Origin: an uncultured Carboxylicivirga sp. | Lineage (GTDB): Bacteria > Bacteroidota > Bacteroidia > Bacteroidales > Marinilabiliaceae | Assembly: GCA_947491945.1 (NCBI GenBank) | Contig: CANLLN010000015.1 | Coordinates: forward strand, 52,375-116,374 | DNA length: 64,000 nucleotides | Direction: 5' to 3' | Notes under the pieces: model-generated | The model's input: only the letters and a program-made list of their open reading frames with translations | What the model was told of the DNA's origin: nothing | The model's database searches: none | In this document: one piece after another, positions 28,673 through 37,306 of the stretch | Layout of the letters: each line of letters begins with the position of its first letter | How positions within the stretch are numbered: the first letter of the stretch is position 1 | Position numbers and translations under genes: made by a program

Positions 28673-29415
28673 CCTGATCCCCATCCCCGCGCCTTTGGCA
28701 CGGTACTTCCCCTTTTGCTCAGGCAAAAAGGGAAGGGAAAACCCAGTCAGGGTAATTCGTATTTAAAATTCGGCCACGTTGTGCTTGTAAATATTATGTA
28801 TGGATCATAGGCTCGGCATCTCGTACTTGGCTATTTGTATATAACCCTTTCAGGATTATTGCATTCAAAACCGCGAAGGTGGTTTAATTTGAATAGCCCG
28901 GGATGTAATCCTGGGCATATTAGTGGGATATTATTTTGGAATCCTGCCGGGATTCAATCTTCAAATGCGATTACCTTGAAGTCAACGAGGTTTTATCCAG
29001 TACACCGAATTCCTGATCCCCATCCCCGTGCCTTTGGCACGGTACTTCCCCTTTTGCTCAGGCAAAAAGGGAAGAGGAAAACCTGGCAGGGTAATTCGTA
29101 TTTAAAATTCAACCCCACTGTGCTTGTAAATATTATGTATGGATCATAGGCCCGGCACCTCGTACTTGGCTATTCATTTTTAACTCTTTCAGGATTCATT
29201 GTATTCAAACCACGAATGTGGTTTAATTTGAATAGCCCGGGATGTGATCCTGGGCATATTAGTGGGATATTATTTTGGAATCCTGCCGGGATTCAATCAT
29301 TAAATCTGATTTCCTTGCAGTCAACGAGGTTTTATCCAGTATATCGAACTCCTAATCCCCATCCCCACTCCTTTGGCACGGTACTTCCCCTTTTACTCAG
29401 GCAAAAAGGGAAGAG
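28673..29415. repeat. 339-bp tandem repeat, about 2.2 copies
   Basis: The same non-coding unit recurs with an exact period of 339 bp: the anchor ATCCCCATCCCC appears near 28677, 29016 and 29355. Each unit contains three inverted repeats: a 13-bp-arm hairpin (CTTCCCCTTTTGC / GCAAAAAGGGAAG, at 28706-28735, 29045-29074 and 29384-29413), GCCCGGGAT/ATCCTGGGC (28896-28916 and 29235-29255), and GAATCC/GGATTC (28939-28955 and the next copy). Short open frames run across it, but the palindromes and the spread of differences between copies speak for a structural or mobile DNA repeat and not a gene. It fills most of the 1-kb gap between the aminopeptidase gene and hutU. Confidence 0.85.
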
Positions 29416-29578
29416 GTGATATCAGTGCCTTAAGTAACTTAATAAAACTAAAGTCTGATCGCTAATAGCCAGGGGCTTATTTCCAAAAACTGATTTTGCG
29501 CAATTTGTTTTTTGTCATGTAATGAAAATAAATATGCTTGTACTTTCGCTAAAAACAGAACATATAAAAATCGATCAG

Positions 29579-31588
29579 ATGGATACGAAAGCGTTTCAGG
29601 CAGCTATTTTAGAGGGGATACCACAAATATTGCCGTTGCCTAAACCCTACGATGGAGGTGTCAACCACGCACCACGGCGTAAGGATATACTCAATGAGGA
29701 GGAAAAGAAACTGGCCTTGCGTAATGCACTGCGTTATTTTCCGGCGGAGCATCATGCTACTCTGGCACCTGAGTTTCTGGAAGAGTTAAATACCTATGGT
29801 CGAATTTACATGTATCGCCTGCGCCCTGATTATAAGCTAAAGGCGCGTCATTTGGATGAGTTTCCTCACCAATCGCGACAGGCAGCGGCCATCATGCTGA
29901 TGATACATAATAACCTGGATCATGCCGTGGCTCAGCATCCACACGAGCTGATTACCTATGGTGGCAATGGTGCTGTATTTCAAAATTGGGCGCAGTATCG
30001 CCTTTGCATGCAGTACCTGGCCACGATGACCGATGAGCAGACCCTGGTGATGTACTCGGGTCATCCGATGGGACTTTATCCCTCGCATAAAGATGCGCCG
30101 CGCGTGGTGGTGACTAACGGTATGATGATACCCAACTATTCTAAACCCGATGACTGGGAGAAATACAATGCGTTGGGTGTTACGCAATATGGCCAGATGA
30201 CGGCCGGATCGTTTATGTATATCGGTCCGCAGGGTATTGTGCATGGTACTACCATAACAGTGCTCAATGCTGGACGTAAAATATCGGGTGGCAGAAGCGA
30301 CCTTGCCGGTAAGCTCTTTGTAACAGCCGGACTGGGCGGCATGTCGGGGGCGCAACCCAAGGCGGGTAATATAGCTGGGGTGATCAGCGTTACGGCGGAG
30401 GTGAATCCTAAGGCCACACAGACGCGCCACGCACAAGGATGGGTGGATGAGGTGATTGATGATCTGGATGCCCTGGTGAAACGCATAACGCAGGCGAAGG
30501 CTGCCAAAGAGGTGGTATCTATCGCCTATCAGGGTAATGTGGTGGATGTGTGGGAACGCCTGGCTGAGGAGGATATCAAGGTGGATCTGGGTTCTGACCA
30601 GACTTCGTTGCATAATCCGTGGGCCGGGGGTTATTATCCGGCAGGACTTAGTTTTGAGGAAGCCAATATGATGATGGCTGATGATCCGGCCTTGTTTAAG
30701 TCCAAGGTACAGGAGAGTCTGCGTCGTCATGTAACAGCGGTTAATAAATGCTGCAGCAAGGGTATGTATTTTTTTGATTATGGAAATGCCTTCCTGTTGG
30801 AGTCGAGCCGTGCCGGAGCCGATATACTTGATGAGAATCAGAAATTCAAATATCCCTCGTACGTTCAGGATATCATGGGACCCATGTGCTTCGACTATGG
30901 CTTTGGTCCTTTCCGCTGGGTATGTGCCAGCAACGATCCCGAGGATCTGGCTGTCACCGACCGTATTGCCACCGAGGTGTTGGAGGAGCTGATGCAGGAG
31001 TCGCCCGTTGAGATACAGCAGCAGATGGCCGATAACATACTATGGATTAAAGAGGCCGGTAAGAATCAACTGGTGGTGGGTTCGCAGGCGCGCATCCTGT
31101 ATGCCGATGCGGAAGGACGCATGCGCATAGCTGCGGCCTTCAACAAGGCCATTGCCGGGGGGCGTATCAGCGGACCTGTGGTGCTGGGGCGCGATCATCA
31201 TGATGTGTCGGGTACCGATAGCCCTTATCGCGAGACTTCCAACATTTACGATGGCTCACAATTTACTGCCGACATGGCCGTACAGAATGTTATTGGAGAC
31301 GCCTTCCGCGGCGCTACCTGGGTGTCGCTGCACAACGGCGGCGGCGTAGGATGGGGCGAAGTGATCAACGGGGGCTTTGGCATGGTGCTCGATGGTAGCG
31401 ATGAGGCACATCGTCGACTCACCAATATGCTTTACTGGGATGTGAATAACGGTATCTCGCGCCGTAGCTGGGCGCGTAACGAAGGGGCTGTTTTTGCCAT
31501 TAAGCGTGCCATGGCCGCTAACCCAAAGCTGAAAGTAACCCTTCCCAATATGGCCGATGATCAACTGATCGAGGGGCTATTTGAGTGA
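29579..31588 (+). CDS. hutU: Urocanate hydratase
   Basis: 669 residues from the ATG at 29579 (MDTKAFQAAILEGIP). An in-frame ATG at 29522 exists, but a TAnnTTTG-like element (TACTTTCG, 29541) lies within that extension, so the shorter start is preferred. The NAD-dependent enzyme converts urocanate to imidazolone propionate in histidine breakdown. Family blocks are clear: TYGGNGAVFQNWAQYR, YSGHPMGLYPS, MTAGSFMYIGPQGIVHGTT, GGMSGAQPKA, VMGPMCFDYGFGPFRWVC-type active-site region and a late SLHNGGGVGWGE. It is the long (about 670-residue) version typical of Bacteroidota. No other hut gene is adjacent. Confidence 0.95.
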   Translation: MDTKAFQAAILEGIPQILPLPKPYDGGVNHAPRRKDILNEEEKKLALRNALRYFPAEHHATLAPEFLEELNTYGRIYMYRLRPDYKLKARHLDEFPHQSRQAAAIMLMIHNNLDHAVAQHPHELITYGGNGAVFQNWAQYRLCMQYLATMTDEQTLVMYSGHPMGLYPSHKDAPRVVVTNGMMIPNYSKPDDWEKYNALGVTQYGQMTAGSFMYIGPQGIVHGTTITVLNAGRKISGGRSDLAGKLFVTAGLGGMSGAQPKAGNIAGVISVTAEVNPKATQTRHAQGWVDEVIDDLDALVKRITQAKAAKEVVSIAYQGNVVDVWERLAEEDIKVDLGSDQTSLHNPWAGGYYPAGLSFEEANMMMADDPALFKSKVQESLRRHVTAVNKCCSKGMYFFDYGNAFLLESSRAGADILDENQKFKYPSYVQDIMGPMCFDYGFGPFRWVCASNDPEDLAVTDRIATEVLEELMQESPVEIQQQMADNILWIKEAGKNQLVVGSQARILYADAEGRMRIAAAFNKAIAGGRISGPVVLGRDHHDVSGTDSPYRETSNIYDGSQFTADMAVQNVIGDAFRGATWVSLHNGGGVGWGEVINGGFGMVLDGSDEAHRRLTNMLYWDVNNGISRRSWARNEGAVFAIKRAMAANPKLKVTLPNMADDQLIEGLFE

Positions 31589-31883
31589 TGGAGGATGTTG
31601 AGTTGTTACTAAGTGTTGGGAATTGAAATAAAAATTTTCTCGTAAAGAGCGCTAAGAATGAAAAGCCCAAAGAGCGCAGTGTTTTCAAAATAAAGCCGTC
31701 TCTTGTAATTCTGCCTTTTAAAGCGGAGGCTGTAGCAAAGGAATGTAGCTTAATAGCCAAACTGCTTTTCCAGCTACGTTCCTTGCTTTGCACAGTGCTG
31801 TATTTTTGGGTTAGTGGGCTCGCATCTTGCTTTACATGGCGCTTATTAAGCTGCGATCCCTGGAGGGTAAATGCCTGTGCTAC

Positions 31884-31912
31884 CTTTTCCAAAGTTTTAA
31901 ACTTTGGAAAAG
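31884..31912. repeat. 29-nt near-perfect palindrome
   Basis: Arms CTTTTCCAAAGTTT (31884-31897) and AAACTTTGGAAAAG (31899-31912) are perfect reverse complements around a single T. With no room for a loop it would extrude as a cruciform or form a long RNA hairpin. Similar CCAAAGTTT palindromes are, from memory, frequent between genes in Bacteroidota. Confidence 0.75.
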
Positions 31913-31927
31913 TTTGAGCACTGCATA

Positions 31928-31965
31928 AAAAAAGCTGTCCGGCATATTTGTCGGACAGCTTTACT
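31928..31965 (-). terminator. Terminator of the T9SS cargo gene
   Basis: On the minus strand AAAGCTGTCCG, 10-nt loop, CGGACAGCTTTTTTT; 11-bp perfect stem with a T run, 37 bp past the stop. Confidence 0.88.
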
Positions 31966-31998
31966 ATTGTTTCAACGAAAACTCTTATTCCTTCGGTA

Positions 31999-33537
31999 TT
32001 ATTTCTTAATGACCTTAAGGGTTTTGGATGTACCATCTACAAAGTCAATCTTCAGTATGTAAAGACCCTTGGCTAAATCGGCAGTGTTAATACGCTTACT
32101 GCCCGAAGCATCGCGCTTCACCATTTGTCCTGCCGTATTCACCAATACCGCTTGCTGTATGGCCTTTGTGGTGCTGATAAATAATTCCTTGTTGAAGGGG
32201 TTGGGGCTAACTATCACCTTCGCTGTTTCAGCATCTTCAATGCTTGTTGAGGTGTCGTCAACGCCGGAAACATATATTCCTGTAACTTCCCATGTGTTTG
32301 TTGTAGTTGCAGAGGATGTGTAAATGAATGCAAAGTAAACATTACCAGACAGCGTACTAATGTCAACTATAGTTCGTTTAAAGTCCCAACTACCAGGCGA
32401 AAGTTCATAATTAGGTAGAGTTGTCCATGTGGCAGTGGATGGGTCACCTAAACCATTATAGTCAGTTGAATATTTAACCACTAAATTGTCGAAATAATTG
32501 TTTACTGCAGTTTCGAACTCGATTGTTTCGTTTTTCGTATTGTCAAGATTGATAGCTGGTGATATTAACCAATCTTCGTTATCAGCACCTGCGCCATTGA
32601 TCATGGCAAAAGTAGTACCGCTGTAACTTCCATAAGTCCATACTTCCGCACCGCTAGCAGAAATGGCTTCAAAGCTGCCCAATGTACCGCTACCAAAGTC
32701 TTCCCAAAAAACTTCTGTATCGTGTCCGGTAATGGAAAAAGTAGCGTTCGATTCATCATACAAACTTGTATTGTCAGCATCAACAATTCTTACTTTGTAA
32801 CCATCCCAAGTCCATGCATTTGCCGGTATAGTGAAATCATAAGTGCTATTGACAGCCGGAATATTGTCTGTTATTTTTTCCCAAGACATATCGCTGGTCC
32901 ATACTTCAAAATAGACATTACTAACGCCAGTGCTATTCCATGCAAGTTGTATTTGTTCACCGGCAGTGTAACTTTCACCACCGTTTGGTGCAGTAACCTC
33001 AAGTGTTCCAACGGCTGACCAAAGTTCAAACCCTCCATCTGTTATAAGGTTGGAGCCTCCATTTTCTGTGTATCTTGCATTGTCAACATAGACAGTTGCT
33101 GAGTTTCCATTGGCTGCAAAGCCAGGGCTTGAATCATAAAAACGTAATCTGATTTGTGCTGTTGTTGCACCGCTTGGCACTGTGCCTGCATATTCCAAGG
33201 TTTGCCAATTGGCATTATCTTCCGAATATATGTTCTGGTAGTCGTTGCCAGAGCTCCAAATGATAACCATTCTTACGCGGCCTGCATCGGTATTGTCCAG
33301 TACATCTAGTTTGTATGAAAAGGGTGCATCAGGTGTTACATTAAAAACTTCAGACTCCACATCTTGATTAGATGTACTGGTCCAAGTCACTTTGATGGAA
33401 GTATTCCCTTCAGTTTTTTCTACAGTTTCCTTTTCTACCATAATGGAAGAGGTCGCAACAGTCCAGTGTTCCAATTGGGAGTAAGATTCGATAAGGAAAG
33501 CAGTGCAAATAATACATAAAAGTAAAATCTTTTTCAT
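31999..33537 (-). CDS. Secreted multidomain protein with T9SS sorting domain
   Basis: 512 residues from the ATG at 33537 (MKKILLLCIICTAFLIESYSQ, signal peptide); three codons of in-frame extension were dropped. Order of parts: a carbohydrate-binding-like beta domain (about 20-170, ending in SATVYVDNARY), a Kre9/KNH-like beta domain (VTAPNGGESYTAGEQIQLAW ... YKVRIVDADN, about 180-270), a choice-of-anchor or adhesin-like jelly roll (WEDFGSGTLG ... EDWLISPAINLD, about 275-425), and a C-terminal type IX secretion sorting domain (VIVSPNPFNKELFIS ... LAKGLYILKIDF ... KVIKK). It should be exported across both membranes and fixed on the surface. No catalytic domain is visible, so an adhesin or binding role is likely but unproven. 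Confidence 0.85.
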   Translation of the reverse strand: MKKILLLCIICTAFLIESYSQLEHWTVATSSIMVEKETVEKTEGNTSIKVTWTSTSNQDVESEVFNVTPDAPFSYKLDVLDNTDAGRVRMVIIWSSGNDYQNIYSEDNANWQTLEYAGTVPSGATTAQIRLRFYDSSPGFAANGNSATVYVDNARYTENGGSNLITDGGFELWSAVGTLEVTAPNGGESYTAGEQIQLAWNSTGVSNVYFEVWTSDMSWEKITDNIPAVNSTYDFTIPANAWTWDGYKVRIVDADNTSLYDESNATFSITGHDTEVFWEDFGSGTLGSFEAISASGAEVWTYGSYSGTTFAMINGAGADNEDWLISPAINLDNTKNETIEFETAVNNYFDNLVVKYSTDYNGLGDPSTATWTTLPNYELSPGSWDFKRTIVDISTLSGNVYFAFIYTSSATTTNTWEVTGIYVSGVDDTSTSIEDAETAKVIVSPNPFNKELFISTTKAIQQAVLVNTAGQMVKRDASGSKRINTADLAKGLYILKIDFVDGTSKTLKVIKK

Positions 33538-33913
33538 AACAATCATTTTAGGTTAAAAGTAAATTAGTAAACAATACAAATATATAACAAAAACAAGTTA
33601 TAAAAGAAAATGATAAAAACCTAATTGTTAAGTATATATTAAGTTTTTACAGACTGTCGGGTCGCACAGGCGAAGTGCGTGTCTCCTTATTGTATGTAGG
33701 GCACGTAGCGTGTAGGGTAGCGCTTATGATAAGCGTTACTGAAGGATGACTGCTTAACTGCATGCGGGTAGAGCGATCAATAAGTTTTTAAGGAAGGGTT
33801 CTCGTTCGTAATACGCCAATAAAGAACCGTTCCGTAAATGCATTCTGAACTTTCTTCTGGTAACTAAAGGTGCGATCCTGAAAATACCTTGTTTGTTAAT
33901 TTTGTGTTATCAA
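33538..33913. other. Intergenic region with decayed hairpins
   Basis: 376 bp, no gene. Contains a near-palindrome GTAGCGCTTAT-G-ATAAGCGTTAC (33717-33739, one mismatch) and the hairpin relative at 33788-33837. Confidence 0.4.
33788..33837. repeat. Imperfect relative of the 11765 hairpin
   Basis: Arms TTAAGGAAGGGTTCT (33788-33802) and AGAACCGTTCCGTAA (33823-33837) pair at 13 of 15 positions around a 20-nt loop. Arms and loop length match the perfect hairpin at 11765-11817, but no T tract follows. Confidence 0.55.
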
Positions 33914-35341
33914 CTAAGGGTGCAAGTCGACTATTTTTTGGGCGATACTCTTTTTATAGGCACCCGTATTTAGGGCTTCGGCCTGTTGTAGGTAATGGAG
34001 GCAGGCAGTTGTGTTGTGGTAAATGTGCAAGTGTATTTTTGCCGCTTCCAGGGCTGAGTAGGGACCTATGTAGCGGGTGTCATCGCCTGTGAGGGCAATC
34101 ACCCGGTCGTAATGACTTAGGGCTGTTGCGAAGTGGCTCAACTGTTGTTCTATTTGTGCGCTTCGGTAGTAATGTTCTGCCCGGTAATAGTTGGTGAGTG
34201 CATTGGAATTGTTTTGTGTAAGCCGAGTCTGTGCCTGTTGGTAGTATCCTCCATCGTAGAGTAAGCGTGCTTGTAACAGCTTGGGTGGTGTTTGGGCCAG
34301 GGACTCAGCCTCTCTTTTTGCCTGTTTGTCGTTGCTTGTGGGTAGCTGTGTGGCCTTCTTAATTCTAGTAATCAAGCTATCGCGCATTGTAGCTTGCTCG
34401 TTCAGATGATGCCAGCGGGCACGGCGCAGCAGGGCATCGGTTTGAAAGGATTGGCCCGTATAAAGCTGCGCAAATCGTTTAAGGTCGTGGATGCCGTCTT
34501 TGTTTTGTGCATTAAGGAGCAGTCGTCCGCGGGCATAGTGCAGCAGGGGGAAGTACTCAAAGGCAGTAGCCGGGCAGCTGTCGAGTAGGGACAAGCCTTC
34601 GTCACCCATGCGGTGGCTAAAGGTGAGCGAGGCCAATACAAAGGTAAGCAGTGGCGACTCCGCAGCATCGGTCTGCCTTATTTGTTCTTGAATAAAGCTT
34701 GTATCGGGTTCGCCAAATTTCAGCTGACAATAGTTCAGCAGCACGCGGGCTTCCAGGTATTCCCCCTTGAGTTTGCGGCAAGCTTTGGTATTGTTGCTAA
34801 GCAGGGTAAATCCTTTATCGTTATCGCCCTTCATGCCCAATAGCCCGGCCCAAAAGCGGAATTGCCGGGGTATGCGGCTAAATAATACCTCGAAGAGGCC
34901 TTTTAGTTTGTTGTATTGAATGGGGTAGGGGCTCTGTTTGATATTGCTAAACTGCCGATGGGCACGGTAAAAGTTGCGTGCACCCTCCGTAAAGGCGCCG
35001 AGGCTCCAGTGCAGCAGACTTTGCTGTATCAGCAGCGTGCTGTGCATAAGGGAATAGCGGGGCTTTTCGTTGTACCTTTGTTCAAAGGCATCTAATGCCT
35101 TGGTAAATTCAAGTGCAAGGTAATGGTTTTCGCTACCTTGATAAGCAATAAAGAGAGCGTATAAATGCAGGTAGTCCTCCTCAATGCTGTCAGGCTTATT
35201 GCTAGGGTCTATTTGCTTTAGCGGCTGTTGATAGATGCTGTATAGCTTATCTTGTCCGGTGTTGGATAAAAAGGGGGTTACCTGTGCCCCAAGGATGCCG
35301 TGCAGGCTAAGTAATAGGAGAAGGGTAAGGAGGTGCTTCAT
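33914..35341 (-). CDS. Secreted helical-repeat (TPR-like) hypothetical protein
   Basis: 475 residues with a signal peptide (MKHLLTLLLLLSLHGILGA, cut before QVTPF). The mature protein is almost all helix, with alternating pairs such as YYRAEHYYRSAQIEQQLSHFATALSHYDRVI near 395-425 that fit degenerate tetratricopeptide repeats, and Ala/Leu/Tyr-rich helices throughout. The layout resembles Bacteroidota periplasmic TPR proteins with a DUF3808/Iml2-like character, but I cannot assign a family. It is a single gene; the downstream neighbour is 367 bp away and the upstream zinc-ribbon operon ends in its own terminator. Confidence 0.7.
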   Translation of the reverse strand: MKHLLTLLLLLSLHGILGAQVTPFLSNTGQDKLYSIYQQPLKQIDPSNKPDSIEEDYLHLYALFIAYQGSENHYLALEFTKALDAFEQRYNEKPRYSLMHSTLLIQQSLLHWSLGAFTEGARNFYRAHRQFSNIKQSPYPIQYNKLKGLFEVLFSRIPRQFRFWAGLLGMKGDNDKGFTLLSNNTKACRKLKGEYLEARVLLNYCQLKFGEPDTSFIQEQIRQTDAAESPLLTFVLASLTFSHRMGDEGLSLLDSCPATAFEYFPLLHYARGRLLLNAQNKDGIHDLKRFAQLYTGQSFQTDALLRRARWHHLNEQATMRDSLITRIKKATQLPTSNDKQAKREAESLAQTPPKLLQARLLYDGGYYQQAQTRLTQNNSNALTNYYRAEHYYRSAQIEQQLSHFATALSHYDRVIALTGDDTRYIGPYSALEAAKIHLHIYHNTTACLHYLQQAEALNTGAYKKSIAQKIVDLHP

Positions 35342-35377
35342 ACTGTTTATTTGTTATAAAAATAGCAAAAGGCACCA

Positions 35378-35407
35378 ATAAAAACAGCCGGAACGTGTCC
35401 GGCTGTT
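35378..35407 (-). terminator. Terminator of the merR-nif3-zinc ribbon operon
   Basis: Minus strand AACAGCCGGA, loop CACGT, TCCGGCTGTT followed by TTTATT; 10-bp perfect stem 25 bp after the zinc ribbon gene. Confidence 0.88.
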
Positions 35408-35431
35408 ATCAATATTGTTGAAAGTGTATTG

Positions 35432-36196
35432 CTATTCTTCATCACCAATGGCACTATCCACAAGGATACGACCGCAATACTCGCACACGATAATTTTCTT
35501 GCGCGAAGCTATATCCATCTGACGCTGTGGCGGAATTTTGTTGAAGCAACCTCCGCAGGCATCGCGCTCAACGGTTACCACCGCTAATCCATTGCGGGCA
35601 TTCTTACGGATGCGTTTAAAGGCCACCTGTAAACGCTCGGGTATGATGTTGATAATCTCTTCCGATTTTTTTATCAGGCGTTCTTCTTCAACCTGTGTCT
35701 CGCCCACAATCTCTTCCAGCTCTTTCTTCTTGGCATCCAGGTCGGCCTTGCGCTCATCGATAAGTGATTTTGATGAGGCACTCAGCTCTTTTTTATTTTT
35801 CAGCTCAGCGGTAAACTCCTTAATGCGCTTTTCGCACAGCTCAATCTCCAGCTTTTGAAACTCAATTTCTTTGGATAAAGAGTCGAACTCGCGGTTGTTG
35901 CGCACATTGCCTTGCTGAGCTTCGTATTTTTTGATTAATAAATCAGCTTCTTTAATCTCGTTTTTCTTACTCAGGATGGCGTCATTTAAGTTTTTAACCT
36001 CCCCATCAAGGTTACTCATACGAGTTTCAAGCCCCTCAATCTCATCCTCCAAATCCTGAACCTCTAAAGGAAGCTCACCACGAAGGGTGCGAATTTTGTC
36101 AATTGATGACTCTACACTTTGAAGGTCGTAAAGTGCCTTTAGGCGCTCTTCTACCGTCATCTCTTGTGCATTTGCTTTAGAATCTGCTTTTGCCAT
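35432..36196 (-). CDS. Coiled-coil protein with C4 zinc ribbon
   Basis: 254 residues: a long antiparallel-type coiled coil (about 20-190, alternating Glu/Lys/Leu) followed by a zinc ribbon CGGC...CEYCGR (about 215-240). This is the CT398/zf-RING_7 family, found next to nif3-like genes across many bacteria, here 4 bp downstream of the Nif3 gene on the same strand. The family is proposed to interact with flagellar or secretion systems in chlamydia; in Bacteroidota the role is unknown. The short gap supports co-translation with the Nif3 gene. Confidence 0.85.
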   Translation of the reverse strand: MAKADSKANAQEMTVEERLKALYDLQSVESSIDKIRTLRGELPLEVQDLEDEIEGLETRMSNLDGEVKNLNDAILSKKNEIKEADLLIKKYEAQQGNVRNNREFDSLSKEIEFQKLEIELCEKRIKEFTAELKNKKELSASSKSLIDERKADLDAKKKELEEIVGETQVEEERLIKKSEEIINIIPERLQVAFKRIRKNARNGLAVVTVERDACGGCFNKIPPQRQMDIASRKKIIVCEYCGRILVDSAIGDEE

Positions 36197-36200
36197 GCTG

Positions 36201-37295
36201 TTATAAATAATTTACGGGATTCGTATTCACGTTTGATAAATGGACTGCAAAATTAGAGAATTTTTTTGTAAGTATCTCAAAAAAAACTTCTTTAGTGTAT
36301 TGTTCGCTCTCAAAATGGCCAATATCAGCAATTAAAATCCGGCCTTCGGCATCGGCAAACTGATGGTACTTGAAGTCGCCGGTGATAAATACATCGGCTT
36401 GTGCTCCAATGGCCTTTCCCAGCAGGAAACTGCCCGAGCCACCACAGAGGGCCACGCGCCGTATGCGTTTACCCAAGGGTTGGGTATAGCGCACGCAACC
36501 CGTTTTAAAGGTTTCTTTTAGTTGATGAAGGAACTCTATTTCATCCATCTCCTGCGGCAAATCGCCCACCATGCCCAGTCCGGTGGTATTCCATTCGTTG
36601 GCCAGTGGATACAGGTCATAGGCCACCTCTTCGTAGGGGTGAGCATTTCTTAGGGCTTTTAAAACCGTACTCTTTCGGTAGGCGGGCAGAACAGTTTCAA
36701 TGCGCGTTTCTTCCTCGCTGTGTATCTCCCCTTTTTGTCCCACAAAAGGCTTTGTGTTGTCTCCGGCACGAAAAGTGCCTTTGCCCTCGAGGTTATAGCT
36801 GCATGCATCGTAGTTGCCAATGTGACCGGCACCGGCTGTAAACAGCGCTTTACGCACGTCATCGGCATGATCGGTGGGCACAAAAGTAACCAACTTCAGC
36901 AGGCTTTCTTTTTTGGGTGCCAGTATCTTGCAGTTTTCAAGTCCCAGCTTATCCGCCATCTTTCCGCTCACACCGTTTATTACCGAGTCGGCATTGGTGT
37001 GTGAAGCATACAGGGCGATGCCTTTTTGTATGGCTTTGATAACAATGCGCTCGGTGGCGCTGTGACCATTAATTTTTTTTAGTCCACCCAGCATAATGGG
37101 GTGATGCGACACCACCAGGTTACAGCCTCGCTCAAGGGCTTCGTCAATTACTTCTTCGGTAATGTCCAGGGTGATCAATACTCCCTTAGCTTCGTCCCTG
37201 GCATTGCCTACGAGCAGTCCTACATTATCAAAATCTTCTTTGAGCGCTGATGGAGCAAAATGCTCCAATTCGTTTATTATGGTTTGAATTTGCAC
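36201..37295 (-). CDS. Nif3-like dinuclear metal protein (YbgI/YqfO family)
   Basis: 364 residues. The N-terminal half (LEHFAPSALKEDFDNVGLLVG, VVSHHPIMLGGLKKI, ALYASHTNADS) and C-terminal half (DVFITGDFKYHQFADAEGRILIADIGHFESEQ) carry the His/Asp/Glu metal ligands of the family. The extra middle domain (about 130-235) makes it the long YqfO-like form, which carries a PII-like insert and forms hexamers. Annotated in older genomes as GTP cyclohydrolase type, but that activity is not established. It is the middle gene of merR-nif3-zinc ribbon, spaced 11 bp after merR. Confidence 0.9.
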   Translation of the reverse strand: MQIQTIINELEHFAPSALKEDFDNVGLLVGNARDEAKGVLITLDITEEVIDEALERGCNLVVSHHPIMLGGLKKINGHSATERIVIKAIQKGIALYASHTNADSVINGVSGKMADKLGLENCKILAPKKESLLKLVTFVPTDHADDVRKALFTAGAGHIGNYDACSYNLEGKGTFRAGDNTKPFVGQKGEIHSEEETRIETVLPAYRKSTVLKALRNAHPYEEVAYDLYPLANEWNTTGLGMVGDLPQEMDEIEFLHQLKETFKTGCVRYTQPLGKRIRRVALCGGSGSFLLGKAIGAQADVFITGDFKYHQFADAEGRILIADIGHFESEQYTKEVFFEILTKKFSNFAVHLSNVNTNPVNYL

Positions 37296-37306
37296 GTTTA
37301 CTTCTG

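Larger units (their letters stand above)
31589..31998. other. Convergent intergenic region with palindrome and terminator
   Basis: 410 bp between the convergent hutU and T9SS cargo genes. Besides the two elements listed separately (31884-31912 and 31928-31965) it contains a purine-rich stretch with repeated AAAGAGCGC (31646 and 31670). No coding frame is convincing. Confidence 0.4.

Noticed and set aside
28835..29149. 104-codon open frame in the 339-bp repeat, repeated as 67 codons at 29216-29419
   Set aside because: It exists only because the repeat unit is open in that frame. It runs through three palindromes, lacks a ribosome binding site and promoter, and the copies differ without favouring third positions.
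29837..30730. 297-codon minus-strand frame inside hutU
   Set aside because: Antisense shadow of a highly conserved enzyme gene; its product is rich in His, Arg and Ile as expected from the complementary strand, and hutU itself is intact.
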